Source: an uncultured bacterium (GTDB lineage: Bacteria > Elusimicrobiota > Elusimicrobia > Elusimicrobiales > Elusimicrobiaceae). Taken from it: a stretch of 64,000 nt of DNA. Below are positions 24,615 through 32,500 of the stretch, in pieces. Under the pieces are notes generated by a model, which worked only from the letters and a program-made list of their open reading frames with translations, was not told the origin of the DNA and made no database searches. Each line of letters begins with the position of its first letter. Positions within the stretch are counted from its first letter, which is position 1. The stretch spans positions 248,001-312,000 of the forward strand of contig CASEVY010000010.1 in the NCBI GenBank assembly GCA_949291515.1, written 5' to 3'. The position numbers and the translations under genes were made by a program.

Positions 24615-25499
24615 ATGGATAAATACACCGCAATCACATTGATATTGGCATTGTTTTTCTTTTTCCTCGCCTGCTTTCTGACTTATCTGTTGATAAGGAA
24701 GCAGCTTGCTTTGCATGCGGAAAGAGTAAATATCGGCGATCTTAACAAAAGGATAAAAGCTCTGACCCGCAATTTAATGGATATGGTGCAGCAGAAAGAG
24801 GATTTGGAGCGGATAAACGATATGCGTTCTAAATTCGTATCTGTAGTGGCGCACGATTTGAAGCAGCCTCTTACGCTTTTAAACGGATATTCATCGCTCC
24901 TTAGGGAAAATATCAAAGAAGAAGATCAAAAAATACTGGACAATATCGACAAAGCCGCCTGCAATATCGAGAAGCTGACAAACGACTTGGCGGACGTATC
25001 GGCGGTGGAATACGGGCGGATAAAACTTAATTTTTCGCAATTCTCTTTTAATGACTTGATTAGCGAAATATTCAATCAGTACCGCGGCGTAGCCATGCGT
25101 AAAGATATCGATATGCATCTGATAGATTATCCCGAGGAGATAATAATAGAAGCTGACAGGTTCCGCCTGGGCCAAGTGTTTAACAATTTGCTTAGCAATG
25201 CCCTAAAGTTTACTGCGGCAGGCGGGAATGTGGAGATAAAGTATTCCCTGGAAGACAATATGGTAAAGACTTTGATAAGGGACGACGGATTAGGCATCAC
25301 GCATACCGATCGGACAAAAATATTTGACAAATTCCAGCAGTCCGATTTTATCGAGGACGATTTTAAAAAGCAAGGCTGGGGTTTGGGCTTGGCGATAGCC
25401 GATGAAATAGTAACCATTCACGGCGGCGTTATCGGGGCCGACAGCGCGGGGCGCGGAGCCGGCTCGACGTTTTGGGTAATTTTACCAGTCAAACATTAG
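24615..25499 (+). CDS. Orphan membrane sensor histidine kinase
   Basis: A 294-aa kinase with one N-terminal helix (about 4-26), a coiled-coil (about 35-70), a HisKA domain with phospho-acceptor His in VVAHDLKQPLTLLNGYSS (about 73-90) and an HATPase_c domain: N box NNLLSNALKF near 190, G1 box RDDGLGI near 222, and G2 box GWGLGLAIADEIV near 253. There is no extracytoplasmic sensor loop, so it either senses through the membrane or interacts with other sensors. No response regulator lies beside it. A terminator follows. Confidence 0.93.
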   Translation: MDKYTAITLILALFFFFLACFLTYLLIRKQLALHAERVNIGDLNKRIKALTRNLMDMVQQKEDLERINDMRSKFVSVVAHDLKQPLTLLNGYSSLLRENIKEEDQKILDNIDKAACNIEKLTNDLADVSAVEYGRIKLNFSQFSFNDLISEIFNQYRGVAMRKDIDMHLIDYPEEIIIEADRFRLGQVFNNLLSNALKFTAAGGNVEIKYSLEDNMVKTLIRDDGLGITHTDRTKIFDKFQQSDFIEDDFKKQGWGLGLAIADEIVTIHGGVIGADSAGRGAGSTFWVILPVKH

Positions 25500-25517
25500 A
25501 GGATTTATATCGTTTGC

Positions 25518-25550
25518 CGCGCGGGCCGCTTTATGGTCCGCGCGTTTTTT
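25518..25550 (+). terminator. Rho-independent terminator after the histidine kinase
   Basis: CGCGCGGGCC, loop GCTTTAT, GGTCCGCGCG (one G-U pair) and six T residues, 18 bases after the stop codon. Confidence 0.92.
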
Positions 25551-25604
25551 GTCCGAATATGCGGCGATAGTGTAAAACGTCAGACGGGTTTTATGTTTAG
25601 CTTG

Positions 25605-26126
25605 TCAGGAAAACACCAATTCTAAAGTGTCGGATAGTTTTCTTACGGTACTTTCCTTTTTCTCGCTCATGAGTTCGCTATAAAGCAAAGATACGCTTTT
25701 GCCCGACAGCGGGTCTATAAAATCGGGCGCTATTTGTTTTAGCGGCAGGAGTACGAATTCCCTTTTCCTAAAAGACTGATGGGGAATATAGAGCTGCGGG
25801 AAGGTTACTATCTCATTGCCGTAGAAGATAATATCCAAATCTATTTCGCGCGGAGCGTCGCGGAAACTTTTTTGGCGGCCCAGACGCGTTTCCAATTCTT
25901 TTAGCGAGGCCAGAAGCTGTATGGGTGACAAATCGGTCTTGGCCTCCAGTACGCCGTTGATAAAATCTTCCTGCTCCAAAAAGCCTTCAGGTTTGCTTAA
26001 ATAAAGCGGCGAAATTTGGCATACCTGGCAAAAGGCGGAAAGGCCCTGCAGCGCTTTGAGGATATTTCCTTTAGCGTCGCCTTTATTGGCTCCGAAAGCT
26101 ATATAAACCGTTTTATGATTCTTCAT
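25605..26126 (-). CDS. folK: 2-amino-4-hydroxy-6-hydroxymethyldihydropteridine diphosphokinase
   Basis: Pyrophosphorylates 6-hydroxymethyl-7,8-dihydropterin in folate synthesis. The 173-aa protein has the HPPK motifs YIAFGANKGD, SPLYLSKPEG, the FINGVLE strand, LETRLGRQK, and the metal-binding PREIDLDIIFYG. A short C-terminal extension follows residue 150. Its ATG lies 14 bases inside the end of the PTPS-III gene. It is the last gene of the pterin operon, directly after the enzyme proposed to supply its substrate. Confidence 0.95.
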   Translation of the reverse strand: MKNHKTVYIAFGANKGDAKGNILKALQGLSAFCQVCQISPLYLSKPEGFLEQEDFINGVLEAKTDLSPIQLLASLKELETRLGRQKSFRDAPREIDLDIIFYGNEIVTFPQLYIPHQSFRKREFVLLPLKQIAPDFIDPLSGKSVSLLYSELMSEKKESTVRKLSDTLELVFS

Positions 26127-26463
26127 AAGTGGCCGAATAATTTTCCTTTTCCCTAAGGGTTATTTTTACGGCCGAAGGGAAAACCTTTTTTACTTCCCTA
26201 AATATATGATAGGCCAAATTTTCCGTTGTGGGAAGGGGTAAGATTTCATTTAGGTTTCGGCCTTCAAGTTTGGAGTTTATTTCCTTAAGAAGGTTTTCCA
26301 CTTTGCGGAAGTCTTCTATATACCCCTCCTCGTTAAGGGGGGCGCGGAGTGTGATTTCGTATTTAAAATCGTGGCGGTGGATAGCCTCGTTAAGGGTTTT
26401 GTCGTGGGAATGTTCCGCCGAGAAAGCGGAACTTACCGTTATGGAAAATATTTTATTTTGCAT
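26113..26463 (-). CDS. 6-pyruvoyltetrahydropterin synthase-like protein, PTPS-III type (FolB replacement)
   Basis: A 116-aa T-fold enzyme. Zinc ligands are His in SAFSAEHSH and the HxH of EAIHRHDF. Three residues before HxH there is Glu, and the Cys found four residues before HGH in QueD is absent. That ExxHxH pattern is the one described for PTPS-III, which cleaves dihydroneopterin triphosphate side chain to 6-hydroxymethyldihydropterin and replaces FolB. Its place between folP and folK, and the absence of folB in the operon, support this. The ATG at 26463 has GGAGG six bases upstream and is preferred over the longer frame (26484). It overlaps folP by 11 bases. Confidence 0.85.
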   Translation of the reverse strand: MQNKIFSITVSSAFSAEHSHDKTLNEAIHRHDFKYEITLRAPLNEEGYIEDFRKVENLLKEINSKLEGRNLNEILPLPTTENLAYHIFREVKKVFPSAVKITLREKENYSATYEES

Positions 26464-27226
26464 AAATCGCCTCCAGAGCGGCAAGCGTTTCTTTAACGTC
26501 GTGAACTCTTAAGTAGGCGGCGCCTTGCCTCGCGGCCGTTTGGGCGCATTTAAGAGATGTTTCGAGCGATTTATCCGTAAAGGATTTGCGCGAAGCGCCT
26601 ATAAGCAAAGGAAAGCCCGACTTCGTAAAGTGTGAAATATTTTCCAAAAGCAGCCAATTTTGTTCTCTTGTTTTGGCAAAGCCCAAGCCTATATCGAGTA
26701 TTATATTTTCTCTGCTTACGCCGCGCTGAAGGGCAAGGGCGGTTTTTTGCTCGAAGAAATCGGAAATATCTTTAAAAATATCTTTATAGTCGCAAAAACT
26801 TTGCATTGTATCGGGCATACCTTTAATATGCATTATTACCAGTTTTGCTTTATATTTCGCGGCCAAATCGGCAAGGCGCAAGTCTTTAAGGCCGCTGATG
26901 TCGTTTATTATTGAGGCGCCCTCGTCCAAAGCGGCGAGCGCCGTTTCATAATGGTAGGTATCTACGGAAATAACCGCGTCGCGGCGGCGCTTTTTGATTT
27001 CCTTTATTACCGGTATTATCCGTTTTGTTTCTTCGGCGCTTTCTACCGTTAGGGCGCCGGGGCGGGTTGATTCCCCGCCGATATCCAATATATCCGCGCC
27101 TTCTGCCAGCATTTGTTCGGCCCGCGCAATGGCGGCGGGCAAATTTGTATATTTGCCGCCGTCGAAAAAGGAATCGGGCGTAACATTAAGTATGCCCATA
27201 ATCAAGGGCTTTTTTAACTCAGACAT
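26453..27226 (-). CDS. folP: Dihydropteroate synthase
   Basis: Condenses hydroxymethyldihydropterin diphosphate with p-aminobenzoate; the sulfonamide target. The 257-aa TIM barrel has both family signatures: IMGILNVTPDSFFDGGKY near the N-terminus and GADILDIGGESTRPGA near residue 47. Also present are SVDTYHYETA, INDISGL, and the C-terminal LLIGASRKSF and RVHDV. The ATG at 27226 is taken; a TTG at 27235 adds three residues. It overlaps the end of folE by eight bases and the PTPS-III start by 11. Confidence 0.96.
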   Translation of the reverse strand: MSELKKPLIMGILNVTPDSFFDGGKYTNLPAAIARAEQMLAEGADILDIGGESTRPGALTVESAEETKRIIPVIKEIKKRRRDAVISVDTYHYETALAALDEGASIINDISGLKDLRLADLAAKYKAKLVIMHIKGMPDTMQSFCDYKDIFKDISDFFEQKTALALQRGVSRENIILDIGLGFAKTREQNWLLLENISHFTKSGFPLLIGASRKSFTDKSLETSLKCAQTAARQGAAYLRVHDVKETLAALEAIYAK

Positions 27227-27845
27227 TTTGTACAAACTGCAAAAATTCCTGACGGACCTCAGGCTTGTTGAAAGCGCCTCTGAGCGCGCTGGTAATCATT
27301 TCGGCCTGATTTTTTTCCACTCCTCTTGCACAGATGCACATATGTTTGGCTTTGCATACCACCATAACGCCCAAAGGGTGGAGGTGTTCCATAAGGCTGT
27401 CGGCGATTTGCGCGACGAGTTTTTCCTGAATTTGCAGCCTTCTGGAATAGATTTCTACCAGCCGCGCCAATTTGGAAATGCCCAAAACTCTTTTATTTGG
27501 CAGGTATCCTATGCTGATAGTGCCGAAGAAAGGCAGGAAATGGTGTTCGCAGGTGCTGTAAAACTCTATATTTTTGAGTATTACCATTTCGTCGCAGGAT
27601 CCTTCCGTAAAGGTTTTCAATACGCTTTCCGGTTTTTGATTGTATCCGCTAAATAGTTTGCCCCAGCTTTTTATAATGCGTTTGGGTGTTTCTTTAAGGC
27701 CTTCGCGTTCGGGGTCGTCGCCGATATAGGCGAGCATATTTTTGATGCTTTGGCTTATTTCCTCTTCACTTATTTTACGTCTATCAGTTTGTGAAGCTGC
27801 ACGCTTAACCTTATTTGCGGATTTTGTTTTATTAGTTCTAGGCAT
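27219..27845 (-). CDS. folE: GTP cyclohydrolase I with basic N-terminal extension
   Basis: Converts GTP to 7,8-dihydroneopterin triphosphate, the shared precursor of folate and queuosine. The 208-aa protein has DPEREGLKETPKRI near residue 44, zinc ligands in STCEHHFLPFFG, GISKLARLVEIYSRRLQIQE and, near the C-terminus, KAKHMCICARGVEK. The ATG at 27845 has AAGGAG 13 bases upstream but lies 76 bases inside queE, an unusually long overlap, and adds about 25 Lys/Arg/Ser-rich residues. A non-ATG start nearer the queE stop would remove them. The frame is open further upstream without a credible start. Confidence 0.93.
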   Translation of the reverse strand: MPRTNKTKSANKVKRAASQTDRRKISEEEISQSIKNMLAYIGDDPEREGLKETPKRIIKSWGKLFSGYNQKPESVLKTFTEGSCDEMVILKNIEFYSTCEHHFLPFFGTISIGYLPNKRVLGISKLARLVEIYSRRLQIQEKLVAQIADSLMEHLHPLGVMVVCKAKHMCICARGVEKNQAEMITSALRGAFNKPEVRQEFLQFVQNV

Positions 27846-28366
27846 TTTACAAGATTCTCCTTTTTGTTTCCTTCGGGCTGAATAAAAAGCGTTGCGCCGT
27901 TTTTCAGATATTTCTGATAAGCAAGCGCTTGTTCTACGCTTTGCGGCTCGGCGTCTATTACGCATTTTATGGCGTCGGCTTTTTTCAGCATTTCGGGGTG
28001 CGGGTTTCTTTTTGGCGAAACGGTAAGACATTTTACTTTCTTGGTATCTATATTTATCGAGCCGTTCGTTTCGATATGTATTTCAAATCCGTTTGAATGG
28101 AGCAAATCCAAAAGCGGCGTTATTTGCTGTTCGCACGGTTCTCCGCCCGTTATGACTATTCTGGGGCAGTTGTACTTTTTGATTTCGTCCAAAATCGACT
28201 GCGGGGCAAGGCGCATATTTGTTTGGGAGGCGTATTTCGTATCGCACCAGCTGCAGCCCATGGTGCAGCCCGCTAGACGCACAAAAACGGCGGCGCAGCC
28301 GGTATATAAGCCTTCGCCTTGTATGGAGTAGAAAATTTCGTTTATGTTAAGGCACTCTGACGACAC
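27770..28366 (-). CDS. queE: 7-carboxy-7-deazaguanine synthase (QueE-like radical SAM)
   Basis: A 198-aa radical SAM enzyme that contracts the pterin ring in queuosine/preQ0 synthesis. It shows the QueE motif IFYSIQGEG near residue 14, the SAM cluster CTMGCSWCDT (CxxxCxxC) near residue 33, ITGGEP near residue 72 and IETNGSI. The GTG at 28366 is chosen: it has GAGG nine bases upstream and overlaps queD by 20 bases, the same coupling seen for the genes around it. The frame continues to an ATG at 28426 deep inside queD, which is less likely. queC is not in this window. Confidence 0.93.
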   Translation of the reverse strand: MSSECLNINEIFYSIQGEGLYTGCAAVFVRLAGCTMGCSWCDTKYASQTNMRLAPQSILDEIKKYNCPRIVITGGEPCEQQITPLLDLLHSNGFEIHIETNGSINIDTKKVKCLTVSPKRNPHPEMLKKADAIKCVIDAEPQSVEQALAYQKYLKNGATLFIQPEGNKKENLVKCLELIKQNPQIRLSVQLHKLIDVK

Positions 28367-28694
28367 TTGCGCAATCCTCGTTTTCCCATATTTCCAGAGT
28401 TTTAAGTTTAAGTCCTTTCCCTTCAAGCATTTTTGCGGTTTTGTCGAAAATGGTTTGGCAAAGATTTTCGGCCGTGGGATTTGGGAAAAAATCGTTCAGG
28501 AATTTATGGTCGGGCAATACAGAATCGAGCATAGGCTTAAGCAGTTTGAAATCGTATACCATACCGTCTTCACGTATTGGGCCTTCGATTTCAAATACCG
28601 CTTTCCAGGTGTGGCCGTGCAGATTGGCGCAATCGCCTTGATAATTGGGAAGGCGATGCGCCGAACTGAATTTTCTAATTATTCTCAGAATCAT
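28347..28694 (-). CDS. queD: 6-carboxy-5,6,7,8-tetrahydropterin synthase
   Basis: A 115-aa T-fold enzyme of queuosine synthesis that turns dihydroneopterin triphosphate into carboxytetrahydropterin. It has the zinc His in SSAHRLPN and the canonical CxxxHxH motif in GDCANLHGH with the catalytic Cys, then DFKLLKPML with the acidic dyad and PTAENLC. It is thus distinct from the PTPS-III paralogue 2 kb away in the same operon. The ATG overlaps the DUF1189 gene by 20 bases. Confidence 0.94.
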   Translation of the reverse strand: MILRIIRKFSSAHRLPNYQGDCANLHGHTWKAVFEIEGPIREDGMVYDFKLLKPMLDSVLPDHKFLNDFFPNPTAENLCQTIFDKTAKMLEGKGLKLKTLEIWENEDCASVVRVP

Positions 28695-29535
28695 TTTTTT
28701 CTTCGTCCGAAGGATTTTTCTCGTCGTTGTTTTCGGGTTGCGAGGCTAAAGTTTCCGCAGGTTCTTCGGGCAGGTCCTGCAGTCTTTTGGCGTTAAAAAT
28801 TATTTGGCCGTAAATTATGAATAACGCCAAGTATGCAAAGCCGACCAAAAATGCGGGTACGGGCGTAAAATAGCTTATCAAATAGATAAGCAGCGCGGGC
28901 GCCTGGATATAGCAGGCGATTTTGAAGTTGTCTCCGCTTTTTGTGGGAACGCGCATTGTCTTGCCCAGCACCAGCACTATGACGAAAGCCAGCAACAGCA
29001 TAAATGGCATTCTGAAGATTTGCGCCAACAGCATAAAGGCCAGTATTACGCCCATAGCCATATTGGCGACGGGTTCTTTGGAGGCGTTTAAAGTTTCGCG
29101 GTCTATATTGGCGTTTAGGTCCGTCGGTATTGGCGATTCCTGGAATCTGTCTTCGAAAGAGAAATAGACCTTATCCGCCCCTACCAAAAGCAATGTCCTG
29201 GCGGTTCTCATTTCTGTAGGGTATACCGGTTCTGTTCTGCCGGTATCAAAAACTATATTATAGCCTTCGAGCCTTTCGGGGCTTATTACAAGAGGTTGAT
29301 TGTCATTAACCTCGACTATACCGTTCGTTATTTTCATTTCCGGCAAATAGTCTATCATTGTATCGACGGTTTGCGAAATGGTCGGCCCCATAAAGATTAT
29401 AGAGAATAAAGAGGTCAAAACGATCGTTATTATGAATATGTAAACTACGAAGAAAAACGCCCTCCAAGCGGATTTCCCCAGATTTTCCAAATAAAATTTC
29501 ATATTGTACAGCGCTTTTATCGGACCGAGCAACAT
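28675..29535 (-). CDS. DUF1189 family membrane protein
   Basis: A 286-aa membrane protein resembling DUF1189. One helix near residues 28-50 is followed by an extracytoplasmic domain (about 55-158) that contains the conserved-type segments YNIVFDTG and TRTARTLLLVGADKVYF-like strand, then four or five helices (about 162-250) and an acidic Asp/Glu/Asn tail (about 257-286). The biochemical role of the family is unknown. It is the first gene of the pterin operon but need not be functionally related. An overlapping divergent promoter region separates it from the alpha-2-macroglobulin gene. Confidence 0.75.
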   Translation of the reverse strand: MLLGPIKALYNMKFYLENLGKSAWRAFFFVVYIFIITIVLTSLFSIIFMGPTISQTVDTMIDYLPEMKITNGIVEVNDNQPLVISPERLEGYNIVFDTGRTEPVYPTEMRTARTLLLVGADKVYFSFEDRFQESPIPTDLNANIDRETLNASKEPVANMAMGVILAFMLLAQIFRMPFMLLLAFVIVLVLGKTMRVPTKSGDNFKIACYIQAPALLIYLISYFTPVPAFLVGFAYLALFIIYGQIIFNAKRLQDLPEEPAETLASQPENNDEKNPSDEEKNDSENN

Positions 29536-29599
29536 AAATCCTCCCTAAAATGATATATTACCTATATAATAAGTATAGCAAACTTAGCGGAGGTTATTT

Positions 29600-32500
29600 A
29601 TGAAAAGGCCGTTTATTTTTTTGTTATTGGGATTTGTTTTATTCGCCGCCAATGTGTACGGGGCGGGTTTAAACGTAATATCAAAACGTCCCATGGGGCA
29701 ACTTAACGAACAGCTTACCGATGGGGTAATATCGGTAACTTTTGACCGCCCCGCCGCTTCTTTAAGCGGGGATAATCTGCAGGAGGGCACTAATTGCCCC
29801 CTAAAAATCAGTCCGTCCGTCGAGGGTTCCTGCCGATGGGTAGGCACTCAGACTTTGACTTTTACCCCGTCCAAACCGCTGGCCACCGCTACGAAATACA
29901 CCGTAACGCTGCCTGCCGGTTTTAAGAGCGGGGTGGACGGAAGCAAACTTTCCAAGGCGTACAGCTGGTCGTTCGAAACGGCCCGTCCGGCGGTGCGCGC
30001 GAGTCGTCCTTACGACGGCGAGAGATGGCTTTCATTGCGGCCCAAGATAATCGTAGTGTTTAATATGGAACTGGATTTAAGACGCATTTATTCCTATGCA
30101 AAACTTATGCAGGGCAATATATCCGTCCCGTTAAAGATAAGCGAAATAGACGACGAACTTTTCAATAAGGAATTTGAGTATTCGGGTTTTAACAAAGAAA
30201 GCGTATACGTTTTTGAACCTTCCGTAAATCTTGAGGAAGGCAAAGAATATAATTTGATTTTAAAGAAAGGCCTTTTGGCCAAAGTCGGCACCTTGGGAAT
30301 GTCGGCCGACAAGACCATAAGATTTTATACTTACGGGCCTTTGGCTTTGTCGTCCGAACCGCAGGCGCAATGTCTGCCTTTTTCGCCCTCTTTGGATTTT
30401 ACCAATCCAGTAACGGCCGGGGAAATAGCGAAGAACATAACTTTCGATCCGCCTTTAAGCTACAGCCCTTGCGATCCTAACAGCAGCGGCTGGTCGAGAA
30501 CGGTCCAAAACGAAAACGGCGCCAATACTCAGGTTTACAGGGTGGAGCTTTGCGGGCTGGAATTTAAGGCGGGGCAAAGCTATAAGGTAACTTTAGGCAA
30601 AAATTTGCGGGACATATTCGGCAATACTTTGGGCAAGGACGTAACTTTCACCTGGTCCAACGACGGCTATTGCCCTAAAATAGATTTTAAAGGCGGCTTT
30701 GGCGTATTGGAAAGCTATCTGCCCGTACGCTATCCTATAAAGGCGATAAACGCCGGCGGGATAGAAGTGGAAAAGCAAAATATTCCCTATGAGGATTTTA
30801 TCGAATTCTATAAGGACGAAGCGCCCTGGTGCCGCAAGAAGGAGCTTAAGGGCGACTTCCTGTCCAATATAATCACGCCGAATTTGGAAAAGAATCTTTC
30901 CGTAAGCACGTTTATTAATTTGGAGCCCGCATTGAACGGGAAGAAATACGGTTTTGTCTTCACACAGGTATTAAACAGGCATTACTACTCCGAGGAATGC
31001 TGGCAAAGCGCTTTTGACAATGTTACTGACATCGGCGTAAACCTCAAGAGTTCGCCCGCGAATATATTGATATGGGCGGCGGACCTAAAGGAGGGCAAAG
31101 AGTTAAAAAACGCGGAAGTGGAAATCCGCGATTTAAGCAACAAGGTGTTGTGGAGCGGCGTTACGGATAAGCGCGGTATAGCGATAGCGCCCGGCTGGAC
31201 GGAACTCAAGCCGGTCAACGAGGATTCCTGGCGCACGCCAAGACTGTGGGTTTTTGTAAAGAAAGGCGATGACGTCGCGGTGGTTTCCAACGAGTTTAAT
31301 GAGGGGATACAGCCTTGGCGTTTCAATTTGAATTATGATTGGAATCCTCCGCAGAGCCCGCTCAAGGCTTTTGTGTTTACCGACAGAGGCATATACCGCC
31401 AAGGGGAGAAGGTCTACATAAAAGCGATACTTCGCTCTCTTAAGGACGGTGTATTTGATTATGCTGGGATAAAACAAGTCCGCCTTAGAATAAGCGACGC
31501 CAGAGGCAAGGAAGTTCTTAACAAGCAGGTTTCTTTGAACGAGAAGGATTCCGCTTTGTATTACGAATATGAATTGCCGGCCTCTTCGCCCAGCGGATAT
31601 TGGAACGTAAATTTGGAAAGCGGGGACTGGACGGAAGGAGCGTCGTTCAGGGTCGAAGCAGTAAAGCCCGCTGAGTTTGAAGTCAATTTGACGCCGCTGT
31701 CCAAGCGTTATTATTCCGGCGAAAGGGCCGTATTTTCAATAGGGGCGAGGTATATGTTCGGCGGCGCATTGGGCGGCGCGCCGGTGGATTTGTCATTCAA
31801 TCTTATACCCGCGGCCTATATACCTAAAGGTTGGGAGAACTATACTTTTTATCAAGAGATTACACAAAAGGGAAAGGACTTGCTTTCCTCCAAGATAGAA
31901 CTTGACGAGAAAGGTTCCAAAACTTTTGATTTCACTATGCCTTCCATCGATTACTCCGCGTTTCTTTACGTGCAGGCGGGTGTAATGAGTCCGCAAAATC
32001 AGCAGCTGTTTGCGCGCAAAGGAGTAAGCGTATTGCCGGCGGATATCTTCATCGGGGTAAAGAGCGAAGAGAATATGACGGAAGCGGGCAAGCCTTTCAC
32101 CGCCGACATAGTGGCGGTAAACTCCGAAGGCGAGCTGCGCGCCGGTGCGCTTTTGCAGGGTAATTTGAGAAGACGGGAATATGTCAGCGTGCGCAAGACC
32201 GGAGTTGCGGGCCGCCTGGAATGGATAAGCGAGGAAAAATCGGAAGACATATCTTCCTTTGTCTTGAACGCTTCGGACGGCAAAGCGCAGTGGACTTTTA
32301 CGCCCGAAAAAGCCGGCAGTTATATCCTTACCTTGAAAGGACAAGACGAGCAGGGCCGCGTAAACTATACCGATTTTTACTTCTACGTAACCGAGGGCGA
32401 CGCCTATTGGAAGCAAACCGACGACGATTTGCTTTCGGTGTCTTTCGATAAGGAGGAATATCAAATAGGCTCCAAGGCGAAACTTCTTATCAAATCGCCT

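Noticed and set aside
27846-28031. Longer FolE frame starting at 28031
   Set aside because: The extra 62 residues are Arg/Lys-rich, overlap queE fully in another frame and have no counterpart in the family.
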